A stretch of 64,000 nt of DNA from Flavobacterium sp. LPB0248 (GTDB lineage: Bacteria > Bacteroidota > Bacteroidia > Flavobacteriales > Flavobacteriaceae), in NCBI RefSeq assembly GCF_013388355.1, contig NZ_CP058246.1, positions 186,001 to 250,000 of the forward strand. The letters run 5' to 3'. Shown here piece by piece: positions 24,260 through 33,551 of the stretch. Numbering within the stretch: position 1 is the first letter of the stretch; every line of letters begins with the position of its first letter. The notes under the pieces are model-generated. The model saw nothing but the letters and a program-made list of their open reading frames with translations. It did not search any database and was not told the origin of the DNA. A program made the translations under genes and the position numbers.

Positions 24260-25027
24260 TCAACGAAGTCCTAGATTGGTGTAATCCCATGTTCTATCTC
24301 CAGAAATAGTCCATTCTGAATTGCTAGCAGAAGTTCCTTTGGTAGTAGCCCAATCAGGGTTAGGATCTTTTACCGTTCCTTTTCTCCAAAACGTTCTGTT
24401 ACGTGTGTCTTTAGTTTCTCCAGCAATTGTCCACATAAAATTATTACGACCACTGTTGCTTCCGCCCGAAGTTACACGCGCTACATTTGGACTACCAAAA
24501 GCATCAATAACACTATAAGATTCTCCGTTTAGAGTATATTTTCCTGCTGCATCCTTTTTTAAAAGGGCAATACCGCTATTTCCGCTTAACTGCAAAGGTT
24601 TACTTGCATCTGCATTTGCACTGCTTGTAGTTCCCCATTCGGTATCACGCTTTACTACAGTTGTACTTGCCTGTGGAGAAGCAATAACATAACATTTTCC
24701 TTTTTCTAACGATCCTGTCAATAATAAATAATTGGCACTGCTGGTAAAGCTCCAGTCTGTCAACGTGCTTTCATCAGTTGTAGCCTGATATCCAATAGCA
24801 TATTTTGACAAATCTATCGCATTTCCTGTACCGTTATACAATTCAACATAGTGATTTCTAACTCCGCCTGCGGTTGCATCTGTATTAATGAATGTTGCAA
24901 TTTCAGTTATAAGGAGATCTTTTCCTTCGTCTGGTGAAGGCGGTTCTGGCGATGGGCCCGAAAAATCAATATTTGAATCGCATCCAGCCAACAATAAGGC
25001 AATCGCTAGTATTTTTAGTGCTTTCAT
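24260..25027 (-). CDS. lamin-tail-domain lipoprotein
   Basis: A 255-residue lipoprotein. The start is placed at Met35 of the open frame (25027), because MKALKILAIALLLAGCDSN is a lipoprotein signal with lipobox LAGC; the upstream part lies in the porin gene. The mature protein has a Pro-rich linker and a lamin-tail (LTD) Ig-like domain (LLITEIATFINT, NHYVELYNGTGNAIDLSKYA). It is the last gene of the six-gene operon, 10 bases after the porin stop. LTD domains in bacteria occur on surface proteins and nucleases; here it may be a surface partner of the porins. Confidence 0.8.
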   Translation of the reverse strand: MKALKILAIALLLAGCDSNIDFSGPSPEPPSPDEGKDLLITEIATFINTDATAGGVRNHYVELYNGTGNAIDLSKYAIGYQATTDESTLTDWSFTSSANYLLLTGSLEKGKCYVIASPQASTTVVKRDTEWGTTSSANADASKPLQLSGNSGIALLKKDAAGKYTLNGESYSVIDAFGSPNVARVTSGGSNSGRNNFMWTIAGETKDTRNRTFWRKGTVKDPNPDWATTKGTSASNSEWTISGDRTWDYTNLGLR

Positions 25028-25037
25028 AACTGTTAAT

Positions 25038-26321
25038 TTAAAATGAAATTTGTACTGCAAGGTTATTGATCCATGTTGTTTTGTTCTGACCGGCTCCATT
25101 CTGGTCAATATAGGTCGCATTAATTCCAAACTTCAAAGCATTATTCATCATATATTTATTAAATGCTGCGGTATACCAATGTTGCGTCTGAATTATAGAT
25201 GTTGCGACATCAAACTCAGGTTTAACATAAGAATAACGCCCTTCAATTGCCCAACCATCGTGTGTAACATAAGAAGATTGGACGTTGATTGCGCTTCCCA
25301 CACTATATTTTGCAGAAGCATTTTCTGGTGTAAGTCTAACCGCGCCTGCAGTGTCTGTGAATAAATCTTTTCCATGAATAGATCCATCAATATATTCTCC
25401 CACAAAAGCAAAACCGTTATACTTAAATATTAAATCCAAAACGAATTTATTATAATTTGCAAAAGCTGCTTTACCAGTTTCATCGTAAATCCCTGAAACT
25501 GTACCATTTCCCGCACCAATAGAATTACTCGTTTTTACATTATAACTGTCTGCAACTCCAATCGCAAATTTTGGTTTTGGCTCATGATAAATGTCTTGAG
25601 ATATAAAAGCATTGTTCTTGATAAAATCTCCCAAAGGCATAAAATCAATTCTTCCTCCATACTTGAAACCAGAATTAGCCACTGGATCGAAAAATCCCTG
25701 TCCTTCTCCTGTAGTGATCGATACAGATGGATACAATCTCATTTTATTAATGCTGAAATTGGTTTCAAAATACAAACCGCCTTCTCTTGTTGTGCTTACA
25801 AAATTTTGCATTAAACCGCCATATATACTTCCATCATTCGATTTTCCAGATATTGTTGGTGCCATAACCGATGCATATCTTTCATCGGCCATTGCAAGTC
25901 TGTTATTGGTATTAGTTTGTCTTTCACCAAATACAAGTCTGTACTTTTTATTTTTGCTAGCAATTCCGATCCATCCTTCCAATATACCTGTTGTTCCAGT
26001 AAAATCAGATAAAATGGCCATTGTAAGCCTATTGTCGTAAGCCGAAAAATTAAGTCCGAGACGAACAAGGTTAAGAGATAACTGTTCTGAATTTGTGGTC
26101 ACATCTTCAACATCTTCACTCTTTAATTGAAAACCAGGCTGCAAAGTGGCATTAATATTAAAAATAAATTTGTCTTTTTTGCTAAGCGTGATATATGTGC
26201 CTTCTCCAGTAACATAACGGACATTTGAGTCAGATTTTCCTACCTCAGACACTTGCGCACGTAACGATTGAAATGCAATTGCTAATGTGCAAAATATAAA
26301 CAGGGTGTATTTTAATTTCAT
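25038..26321 (-). CDS. porin (phosphate-selective porin O/P-like), second copy
   Basis: A 427-residue outer-membrane beta-barrel. Start chosen at Met14 of the open frame (26321), which gives the signal peptide MKLKYTLFIFCTLAIAFQSL ending LRAQ and lies 7 bases after the M14 peptidase stop. The mature part alternates polar and hydrophobic residues with many Tyr, Gly and Asn, and ends in Phe (LAVQISF), the usual C-terminal barrel signal. Similar to the porin encoded at 27873-29222 in length and order (RLGLNFSAYDNRLTMAILSD). With its paralogue it probably lets peptides or their products cross the outer membrane. Confidence 0.75.
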   Translation of the reverse strand: MKLKYTLFIFCTLAIAFQSLRAQVSEVGKSDSNVRYVTGEGTYITLSKKDKFIFNINATLQPGFQLKSEDVEDVTTNSEQLSLNLVRLGLNFSAYDNRLTMAILSDFTGTTGILEGWIGIASKNKKYRLVFGERQTNTNNRLAMADERYASVMAPTISGKSNDGSIYGGLMQNFVSTTREGGLYFETNFSINKMRLYPSVSITTGEGQGFFDPVANSGFKYGGRIDFMPLGDFIKNNAFISQDIYHEPKPKFAIGVADSYNVKTSNSIGAGNGTVSGIYDETGKAAFANYNKFVLDLIFKYNGFAFVGEYIDGSIHGKDLFTDTAGAVRLTPENASAKYSVGSAINVQSSYVTHDGWAIEGRYSYVKPEFDVATSIIQTQHWYTAAFNKYMMNNALKFGINATYIDQNGAGQNKTTWINNLAVQISF

Positions 26322-26328
26322 ACTGTTA

Positions 26329-27867
26329 TTATTTAGTGGATAATTGAGATAATTGTTCACGAGATATACGATATATAGGAATCATATTTTCTTTGCTTTT
26401 TTTTCTGATAATATTATTTGCATACAGAGAGTTTGCACCATCAGGCTCTATAAGGTCAGCAATTACATTGCTCATAGGCTGTTGAGAATCAATAACAAGA
26501 GCATCTTCTGGTACAGAAACTGCTCCTTCTACAATGTTTATTTGTCCGTTTTGATTTACGGCATATTGTTCTATGCGGTTAAACTGGAAGGGCTGTTTTA
26601 TCACTTTAACGGAAACACCCGATACTTCAAGTACTTTTTTTACTTTCTCTGATGCTGGAAAAATTATAAATGCACCAGGTTTTGGCCGAGTAATAACAGG
26701 AGACTGATTTACATTGTAATTAGCATTAAAAACAATGGTTGTATCAGAAACTTTACACTTGTCTACAAAATGATAATCCCTTTTTATTATTTCAGGTTTT
26801 GAAGTGCTGACAGAAACACGTGTAGCTTCTACAGCATTCTTATTAGCCGTTTTAATAGCATTTCGTATTTCCGCTTCATGATCGTGTGCAATCTTTAAAT
26901 ATGATAATCCTGTGAGAGCTGCCGTTTCAGTTCTTCTTTTAGCCGACTTTTCTTTTTCTGATAATCCGCGAATTTCCATTAACATAGAAATTCTATTTTG
27001 CAGTGCGTAATTCGTTGCGCTTGAACGTGAAGCAATACCTCCTATATTTAGCCAGACTTTATTGTCTTTCATAAATGTGGTACAATAATCTGCAACTCTT
27101 CGGCCATGACTGGTTAAAAAAGATTTTGTAGGCTCTACAAATACTGTTTTGATTACATCACGAATTGCAGGATCTACATTTAAATTTCCCGTATAAAGGA
27201 ATAAAATATCATAAGCCGATGTATAACAATCATTTAGTTCTTTAAAATCTAATCTTGCTGGTGAAAATTCATGAAAATCTACCACTACATGAGGATCAAA
27301 TTTGTTAATTGCTATTTTAAGATTTGTACTTTCTTTTGCATTAAGAATCGTAAGATCCCTATTTAAATCAACACTGTTATTGCTTGCCCTTGTTTCTGCA
27401 GTTCTTCCGTCTGCATTTACCATGGGTATAACCTGTAAAATCATATTATCAAGCATAGCAGTATTTGAAGCATCATGGGTTACCAAATACATTAAATATA
27501 GCATACCATCGGTTGATAAAGGTTCATTACCATGTATACCACCTATAAAAGTGACTCTCAATTTATCTTCATCTGCTACCTTGCTTTTACGTGTCAGTAA
27601 AACCATGGGCTGATTTTTTCCTTTTTGAGTTGTTCCAATCGAACTAACCGTCATTATATCTGGATATTTGGCTGCTAATTCCTGAATAAAAGAAATCACA
27701 TCTTTATACTTAGTAAAGTAATTAAATGTCGAATTCCCTTTTGTAATTGGCAATGGCATATCTGTCGCTGGGTCTGGAAAATATTTTTGATAAATATCTT
27801 CTGTCTGCCCCTGCATTACGGAGACAGCACAGATTGTAAACATGATAATTAATAGTGACTTTTTCAT
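26329..27867 (-). CDS. M14 zinc carboxypeptidase
   Basis: A 512-residue secreted metallopeptidase. Signal peptide MKKSLLIIMFTICAVSVMQG ends in QGQ. Zinc ligands of family M14 are visible: His112 and Glu115 (GGIHGNEP) and His199 (VVDFHEFSP); Glu298 (MLMEIRGLS) fits the general base. Asn-Arg of the NSVDLNRD motif (about 164-171) binds the C-terminal carboxylate of the substrate. The C-terminal 170 residues form an extra beta domain. It lies between two porin genes, 5 and 7 bases apart, and downstream of iadA. In the operon it would release amino acids or dipeptides in the periplasm or outside for IadA. Confidence 0.85.
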   Translation of the reverse strand: MKKSLLIIMFTICAVSVMQGQTEDIYQKYFPDPATDMPLPITKGNSTFNYFTKYKDVISFIQELAAKYPDIMTVSSIGTTQKGKNQPMVLLTRKSKVADEDKLRVTFIGGIHGNEPLSTDGMLYLMYLVTHDASNTAMLDNMILQVIPMVNADGRTAETRASNNSVDLNRDLTILNAKESTNLKIAINKFDPHVVVDFHEFSPARLDFKELNDCYTSAYDILFLYTGNLNVDPAIRDVIKTVFVEPTKSFLTSHGRRVADYCTTFMKDNKVWLNIGGIASRSSATNYALQNRISMLMEIRGLSEKEKSAKRRTETAALTGLSYLKIAHDHEAEIRNAIKTANKNAVEATRVSVSTSKPEIIKRDYHFVDKCKVSDTTIVFNANYNVNQSPVITRPKPGAFIIFPASEKVKKVLEVSGVSVKVIKQPFQFNRIEQYAVNQNGQINIVEGAVSVPEDALVIDSQQPMSNVIADLIEPDGANSLYANNIIRKKSKENMIPIYRISREQLSQLSTK

Positions 27868-27872
27868 TTTCG

Positions 27873-29222
27873 CTATAATTGAAGAGTAAACATTATTTGA
27901 CCATATATATTTCCCTTTACATCAGGTGTTTTTAACATGTCTTTGTATTCCTGATAACCCACTTCGGTCTGCAGTTTTAAATTATGTCCGCTAAAATAAA
28001 AGGTTCCAACACAACTGTAATAACGGTTCATGTCTGCAAAATTGGCGGTATTAGGATCGTTCTCGATATACGAGTATCTGCCAGATAAGGCAAATGAATT
28101 AAAACAATATCCTGCCTGCACATTAAAGCCGCTTCCTACATTTAATCGGCTAAGCACCGTATTTTTTATTTGTTCTGGAGTTTGGCCTGTATATGGTGTA
28201 AATTTTCCGCTTGTGCTAAACTCTCCTGCAATACCTGATGGCACTTTAGCATGAGTATAAACATATTCGCCTAGAGAATACCATCCGCGATATTTGAACA
28301 TGTAGTCAATTCCCGTCTTAATTAAATCAGGCAAAAGCTCATTCTGTGCTGCATCACCATAAATATACCTTCCGCCATTGGTTCCTTTTGCTGAACTAAT
28401 ACCATCGTTATAACTAAAAGTAGGACCGATTATTAATTTCGGCACACGTTCATGCACTAAATCATCCATAAAATATTCACCTCCTTTACTAAAGGTTCCA
28501 AAAGGCAGATAATCTAAACGAATACCATATTTAAATCCGCCGTAATTCTTTTGCAAAGCAGAAGTTCCGTCTCCGGTAGTGATGGAAACATACGGTTTGA
28601 GGACATTTCCTCCAAAACGATATACGCCATAATATCTTATTCCATAATCAAATATTGGATCAAAGGCTGTAGATATGGCACTTCTTTCAATAAAGCCAAG
28701 AGACTCCCCTTCTATCCTAGCTTCTCTCGAGTCGTCATAATTGGCACGCACACCAAAATTGATTCGATGGTTGGGAGTTGGTCTATATTCTATTAATGCG
28801 TCTTGCAATGTACCATTATAAGAACGCGATCCAGTTGTCGTGCTCTGATAATTTCCAACTAGATTTACACGGAGTCTTACATATACTTTTTCATTGAATA
28901 AAGTTCCTCTAAAATTAAACCTAGCTCTACGAATATTAAATTCTGAACTGTACGTGTCAAAGCCGTCAATAGAATTCACACCTGCCAACAACTGCAAACT
29001 TTGCGTAAAGTTAAGCCAAGTGCTTTCAGATTCCAGAGTCAATCCATCGCCTAATGAATAGCCTTTTTTCAAACGCATGGCTTCAGATACCTCTTGAGTT
29101 TGAGCTGTCTGTTCAGAGTCCATTTCGTTCTTTACCTCCAGTTCGTCATCTTCCTGTGCTATTGCAAAGTAGCAGTTTGAGAAGAATAACAGCAATAAGA
29201 ATAGTTTTATTTTCATATTCAT
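27873..29222 (-). CDS. porin (phosphate-selective porin O/P-like), first copy
   Basis: A 449-residue outer-membrane barrel with signal peptide (KIKLFLLLLFFSNCYFAIAQ); Met3 (start 29216) is an equally good start. After an acidic linker (EDDELEVKNEMDSEQ) comes the OprP/OprO-like pattern: TQSLQLLAGVNSIDGFDTYS, EFNIRRARFNFRGTLFNEKV and a final FTLQL. These barrels are general or anion-preferring channels; acidic aspartyl peptides would suit an anion channel. The gene follows iadA directly and precedes the M14 peptidase by 5 bases. Confidence 0.75.
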   Translation of the reverse strand: MNMKIKLFLLLLFFSNCYFAIAQEDDELEVKNEMDSEQTAQTQEVSEAMRLKKGYSLGDGLTLESESTWLNFTQSLQLLAGVNSIDGFDTYSSEFNIRRARFNFRGTLFNEKVYVRLRVNLVGNYQSTTTGSRSYNGTLQDALIEYRPTPNHRINFGVRANYDDSREARIEGESLGFIERSAISTAFDPIFDYGIRYYGVYRFGGNVLKPYVSITTGDGTSALQKNYGGFKYGIRLDYLPFGTFSKGGEYFMDDLVHERVPKLIIGPTFSYNDGISSAKGTNGGRYIYGDAAQNELLPDLIKTGIDYMFKYRGWYSLGEYVYTHAKVPSGIAGEFSTSGKFTPYTGQTPEQIKNTVLSRLNVGSGFNVQAGYCFNSFALSGRYSYIENDPNTANFADMNRYYSCVGTFYFSGHNLKLQTEVGYQEYKDMLKTPDVKGNIYGQIMFTLQL

Positions 29223-30374
29223 CTAATCTTTCTTTTCAAAACTTCCGCGTACTAAAATTTCTTTTTCCTTCATCATTACTCTACCTCGAGCTATGACATC
29301 CGTCAAATTAAAATTGGAATCAAACAAACATAAATCGGCGTCGCCTCCTACGAAGACTCTTCCTTTTTGTGTAAGTGATAAATTACGTGCAGGACCTGAT
29401 GTTACCAACTGAATAGCTTGCCCTATAGGCATATTAGCTTCTTTTACCAGTTTTTGCACCTGCTTATAATTCAGATCAATGGGTGCTTTTTTGAAGCCTA
29501 CCAAATTACCGTCTTTGTCATTTACCCCTAAACCAGCGTTACCATCACTGCTGAAGGTCATATTTTCTATTGGAACTCCTTTATCCAGAGCATAAAGCAC
29601 TTGTTTATAAGGTTCGTCAAATTTAGTTCCGCCTGTTGTTATATCAATCATTCCGCCTAGTTTTGCAAAGCGAATCGCTTCCTCAAATAAGGGAGCTGTT
29701 CTGCCTACATGTGTTGGCGATATATTTCGGATAGGAAAATCGTATTGTTCTACCAAATCAAGCAATAACTGCATGTTGGTTTTGAGTGCTCCGAGATGCA
29801 CATGCATAATTCCTTTTTTACCTGATGTTAAACCACCAACATGTACATCTTTTAGAATTGACAACAGTTCTTTGGCAGTAGGAAAAGAAGAGCGTTCGTC
29901 ACTAATTGCTACTTTACATCCTAATACTTTATCTATAAACAGCATATCTTCTAATACTGAACCCATCATAGTGATTGGAGGCAAACCAAAATAGCTGGTT
30001 AGCATATAAGCGGTAATGCCTTCATTGTCTAGCGCTTTGGTTTTAGCGTAAAGTGCTTTCAGACTTTTTGTGGCGCCATCTGTACCTAGCAGTCCCACTA
30101 CAGTTGTTGTTCCGCAGGTAATAAATTCAGTCAAAGCAATTTCTGGCGTAAGCGACTGAAAGCCGTGCTTACCACCAGCACCTGTAATATGCACATGCTG
30201 ATCTATAAATCCTGGCGTTACTGTTTTTCCGTTTGCATCAATAATCTCAACATCTGGAAGATTTGGGCTTATTTTATCACTGATTAGCGCGATTTTTTCT
30301 CCACAAATCAGAATATCTTTTTTCCCCAATGATTCGGGAGCATATAGGATTGAATTTTTTATCAGTTTAAACAT
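29223..30374 (-). CDS. iadA: isoaspartyl (beta-aspartyl) dipeptidase
   Basis: A 383-residue amidohydrolase that splits beta-aspartyl dipeptides formed by protein ageing. All six metal ligands known for E. coli IadA are present with a constant shift of 8: His60 and His62 (DQHVHI), Lys154 (GCKVAISDERS, the carboxylated Lys), His193 (MHVHLG), His222 (SPTHVGR) and Asp277 (FSSDGNAG). No signal peptide, so it acts in the cytoplasm. The gene lies 14 bases after dcuC and next to a porin gene. This pairing with a dicarboxylate carrier and a secreted peptidase supports the use of isoaspartyl peptides as a source of Asp. Confidence 0.95.
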   Translation of the reverse strand: MFKLIKNSILYAPESLGKKDILICGEKIALISDKISPNLPDVEIIDANGKTVTPGFIDQHVHITGAGGKHGFQSLTPEIALTEFITCGTTTVVGLLGTDGATKSLKALYAKTKALDNEGITAYMLTSYFGLPPITMMGSVLEDMLFIDKVLGCKVAISDERSSFPTAKELLSILKDVHVGGLTSGKKGIMHVHLGALKTNMQLLLDLVEQYDFPIRNISPTHVGRTAPLFEEAIRFAKLGGMIDITTGGTKFDEPYKQVLYALDKGVPIENMTFSSDGNAGLGVNDKDGNLVGFKKAPIDLNYKQVQKLVKEANMPIGQAIQLVTSGPARNLSLTQKGRVFVGGDADLCLFDSNFNLTDVIARGRVMMKEKEILVRGSFEKKD

Positions 30375-30388
30375 CTTTACTTAAATTT

Positions 30389-31762
30389 TTAAATAAAATA
30401 ATGAAATATGAGCATAAACAATAAACCTACTGACATGGGAATTACGTTGCGTTTTGCAAGATCCATTGGCTGAACCTCTGCTATTTTAGCGATACCTACT
30501 ATTACACCCGCAATTGGCGATACTGCTCTTCCCATGCTTGATGAAAGCTGCATTGGCAAAATAATTCCTGCTGCTGATGTATTAAATTTGGCTGCGATTC
30601 CAGGAACTAATGGTGAGAAAGAAAAGAAAGAAGCATTACCGCTACCCATGAGTACAGAAGCTAGGAAAATTATAATAGTCATTAATATTCCAATACCTAC
30701 TATTCCAAGTCCTAAACTCATTGAAGCATTGGTTAGGCTATCAATAAATCCTAGTGAAATTAATCCGTTAGCGAATATTTCTGCACAAACAATTAGCGTT
30801 ACAACAGATGCAAATACTTTACCCATTCCTTCCCAAAATATTTTAAGTGAGGCAAAAACTTCTTCGACATTTCGTAACCTAATTATTTCCATTGCCATAG
30901 AAATAACCAATGATATAAGCATTGCTGTTGTCGTATCAAGATGAACAGGTTTACTAAAAATATTAAGAATTGGAGAAAATACAATTAAGAGCAATAATGG
31001 CAAAACAGGTAGCACTGCATAAACCAAAGGTGTTTTCAAAACAATTTCATCAGGATTATAATTTTCATGATGTTCTTTTGGCAATTTTTGGTCATAATGT
31101 CTGTTTACAAAAAAATAGACTATCATAAGAAGCGTAGTCATCGGAATTACCAGTGGCAGCTGATACTTAATAAAATACTCTACATTATGCATATCTAGGA
31201 GTTGCGATGCACGGGCAGTATTTGCTGATGCTGGTCCCATATCAAAAACAGTACAGGCAGAAATAACAGCCACAGCCGAAACTCTACTTACTCCTAATGA
31301 AACTAATATGGGAAAAAATGATGCAACTAATAATAAACCTAACCCTGTTGCAGATGGTGTACAAATAAAAAGAACCTGACCGATAGGTATCACTATAGAA
31401 GCTGCGAGATACGGAAACTTTTTAAAAACCCCTAGCGGTTTAACAGCAACATGCACTAATGCATCACTTGCTCCAATCGCCTTCATATAAGCAACAAATC
31501 CGCCAATTGTCATAATCATGAGTCCGACATTGGCAGTTTTATCAGATAATGATTCTTGTAGACGTTTAAATAAATCGAATACGAAAATTCCTGTTGGCTG
31601 CGCTACAGGAGTGATAGGAAAACTTAACAAAGAAGCCATGACCATCATCAAGATGCCAGCAAAAAGAAGAACAGCTTGCGGATTGAATTTTTTCACAAGC
31701 AGATATGCTGTTACAGCTATAAACAAAATACTAACCACCAAACCTAATACATTCATAAACAA
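30389..31762 (-). CDS. dcuC: DcuC-family C4-dicarboxylate transporter
   Basis: A 457-residue inner-membrane carrier with about twelve TM segments. The pattern matches DcuC: FNPQAVLLFAGILMMVMASL, IMTIGGFVAYMKAIGASDAL, PIGQVLFICTPSATGLGLLL and FDMGPASANTARASQLLDM. DcuC proteins exchange or take up fumarate, succinate, malate and aspartate. It is first in the six-gene operon. Here import of aspartyl compounds or export of succinate both fit; the operon favours aspartate or isoaspartyl dipeptide traffic. A - strand promoter is possible at 31896-31927. Confidence 0.85.
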   Translation of the reverse strand: MFMNVLGLVVSILFIAVTAYLLVKKFNPQAVLLFAGILMMVMASLLSFPITPVAQPTGIFVFDLFKRLQESLSDKTANVGLMIMTIGGFVAYMKAIGASDALVHVAVKPLGVFKKFPYLAASIVIPIGQVLFICTPSATGLGLLLVASFFPILVSLGVSRVSAVAVISACTVFDMGPASANTARASQLLDMHNVEYFIKYQLPLVIPMTTLLMIVYFFVNRHYDQKLPKEHHENYNPDEIVLKTPLVYAVLPVLPLLLLIVFSPILNIFSKPVHLDTTTAMLISLVISMAMEIIRLRNVEEVFASLKIFWEGMGKVFASVVTLIVCAEIFANGLISLGFIDSLTNASMSLGLGIVGIGILMTIIIFLASVLMGSGNASFFSFSPLVPGIAAKFNTSAAGIILPMQLSSSMGRAVSPIAGVIVGIAKIAEVQPMDLAKRNVIPMSVGLLFMLIFHYFI

Positions 31763-31895
31763 TTAGATAAGTTAGACAATAAAAATATTCGATTAAATTT
31801 AGCTCTTTTTTTGCTTTATTTTAACAACTCAATTAAAATTGCCAATAAATCAAAATAAACTCTATTTATATAGTTTTTTACTAATAAACCTCAAA

Positions 31896-31927
31896 GAAAA
31901 ATAGTTTTTTAATACAAATAAATCAAA
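31896..31927 (-). promoter_or_regulatory. possible promoter of the dcuC-iadA operon
   Basis: On the - strand TTTG (31927-31924), 20 bases, then TATTTTTC (31903-31896) resembles the Bacteroidota -33 TTTG / -7 TAnnTTTG pair with one mismatch. The leader would be about 130 bases. The rest of 31763-32168 shows no gene; it ends with the terminator at 32103-32138. Confidence 0.35.
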
Positions 31928-32102
31928 TTCAAGTGTTTTTTCTTACAGTCTCATTTTCAAAAAACATACATCTTTGACTTCAAAATACTTAACAAAAGGT
32001 AAATAAGATTTATTTTACAATATTTTTAAACCATGAGGTTGTTTAAATATGAGCATAGAAAATGAAACTTAGCATTCTTGAAGTTTGTAGAAGTAACATA
32101 CT

Positions 32103-32138
32103 AAAAAAAGCCTATTTCTAACGAAATAGGCTTTTTTT
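32103..32138. terminator. intrinsic terminator after the aldo/keto reductase
   Basis: AAAAAAAGCCTATTTC (32103-32118) pairs with GAAATAGGCTTTTTTT (32123-32138) around TAAC; efficient on either strand. Confidence 0.9.
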
Positions 32139-32168
32139 TCATGGCTATAATTTGATGCTAAGCATGCT

Positions 32169-33116
32169 TTAACTCCATTCTGGAAACTGAGTTTTATTTA
32201 AATCCAATTTTGCAATCGCTTTCATATCAGCATCATCAAGCTTAAAATCAAATATATTTAGGTTTTCTAGAATATGTACTTTTTGAGAAGATCTCGGAAT
32301 AGCCACAATACCGCGCTGGTAATGCCATCTTAAACTTACCTGTGCAGTAGTTTTACCGTACTTCTTGGTAATTTGAGTTAATACTTCATTTGTAAAAAGA
32401 CCGTTTCGGCCTTCTGCAAAAGGCGCCCACGCTTCTGTTTGGATATTATGTTGTTTTAACACCGAGTAATCATTTGTCTGTTGAAAATAAGCATGGGTTT
32501 CAATCTGATTAACAACTGGTTTTACTTGAGCATAAGACAAAAGATCAGCTAATTGAACTGTATCGAAATTACTAATTCCAATAGCTTTTATTTTTCCTGC
32601 TTTATAAAGTTCTTCCATTGCTTTCCAAGATCCTTTTACATCACCTCTCGGGCGATGTATTAGATACAAATCAAGATAATCAAGTCCTAGTTTTTGAAGC
32701 GTTTCTTCAAAACCTTTTTTAGCATTTTCATATCCAGCATCATCAACCCATAGTTTTGAGGTCACAAAAAGCTGTTTTCTATCAATTCCGCTTTGTTTTA
32801 TTGCTTTTCCTACTTCTACTTCATTCCCATACACTTTTGCGGTATCGATAAGACGATAACCTGCAGATATGGCTTCTACAACAGATTTTTGACATATATC
32901 ACCGCTTAGCCCATAAGTTCCAAACCCGAGCATAGGCATTTTCAATCCGTTATTCAATTTAACATCAGGAATACCTTTAGCATTTGTATCCATCAATACA
33001 TTTCCGAATAGTTTAGGCGTACCTAAAATACCCAAGTAAATTCCAGCAGTCGCTAATGTAGTGTTTTGCAAAAATTTGCGTCGGTTTATTTTGCTTTTTT
33101 GGTTTTGAGAATCCAT
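32169..33116 (-). CDS. aldo/keto reductase with Tat-type signal
   Basis: A 315-residue NADPH-dependent oxidoreductase. The start is set at Met12 of the open frame (33116), giving MDSQNQKSKINRRKFLQ and then a hydrophobic stretch (TTLATAGIYLGILG), a twin-arginine signal (RRKFLQ). The barrel follows with the AKR signature: VKLNNGLKMPMLGFGTYGLS, LIDTAKVYGNEVEVGKAI (catalytic Tyr), TSKLW (Lys), LDLYLIHRPRG (His) and the coenzyme motif IPRSSQKVHILENLN near the end. Export of an AKR by Tat is uncommon but known in this phylum. An AraC fragment lies to its right; a full copy may once have controlled it. Confidence 0.85.
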   Translation of the reverse strand: MDSQNQKSKINRRKFLQNTTLATAGIYLGILGTPKLFGNVLMDTNAKGIPDVKLNNGLKMPMLGFGTYGLSGDICQKSVVEAISAGYRLIDTAKVYGNEVEVGKAIKQSGIDRKQLFVTSKLWVDDAGYENAKKGFEETLQKLGLDYLDLYLIHRPRGDVKGSWKAMEELYKAGKIKAIGISNFDTVQLADLLSYAQVKPVVNQIETHAYFQQTNDYSVLKQHNIQTEAWAPFAEGRNGLFTNEVLTQITKKYGKTTAQVSLRWHYQRGIVAIPRSSQKVHILENLNIFDFKLDDADMKAIAKLDLNKTQFPEWS

Positions 33117-33301
33117 GTTTTTTGGTGTATTAGTCAGTTCGTAAATCAATTAATAAAAATATATATTATATTTTAGATACAATATCTATTTTTTTCAATA
33201 TTCGTAAATTAAAACACTACAAAAACTTACAAAGAACCTGCTTTTACAAAGGTCTGCCATCTTCGCATGGTTTCGATAAGGCGTTCGCTAAGTCCGCGTT
33301 G

Positions 33302-33496
33302 TTTAAGATAATGGGCCAACGAATTATTGTGGAAGCAAAAAGAGAATTGTACCTTACAAACAAAACAGTGAAAGAGATTGCGTATGAATTGGGTTACGAT
33401 GACGAATACTATTTCAGCAGAGTATTTAAAGGCAAAACCGATATTTCTCCGCAATCGTACAGAGAAACAATAGGTTTTAACCGAGGTGCGTCTTAA
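33302..33496 (+). pseudogene. C-terminal remnant of an AraC-family regulator
   Basis: About 65 residues with the second HTH of an AraC regulator: IIVEAKRELYLTNKTVKEIA then YELGYDDEYYFSRVFKGKTD and ISPQSYRE. A whole AraC protein has about 270-300 residues, so the sensor domain and the first HTH are missing. No in-frame continuation is seen upstream of about 33300. On the opposite strand, 33229-33310 reads as a short C-terminal-like peptide (QRGLSERLIETMRRWQTFVK), which may be the tail of another broken gene and would mark a deletion junction. Confidence 0.65.
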
Positions 33497-33551
33497 AAAA
33501 TTTAATTGATCCCCATTTATTTTTATTTTAATAATCAAATAACCAAAAACG

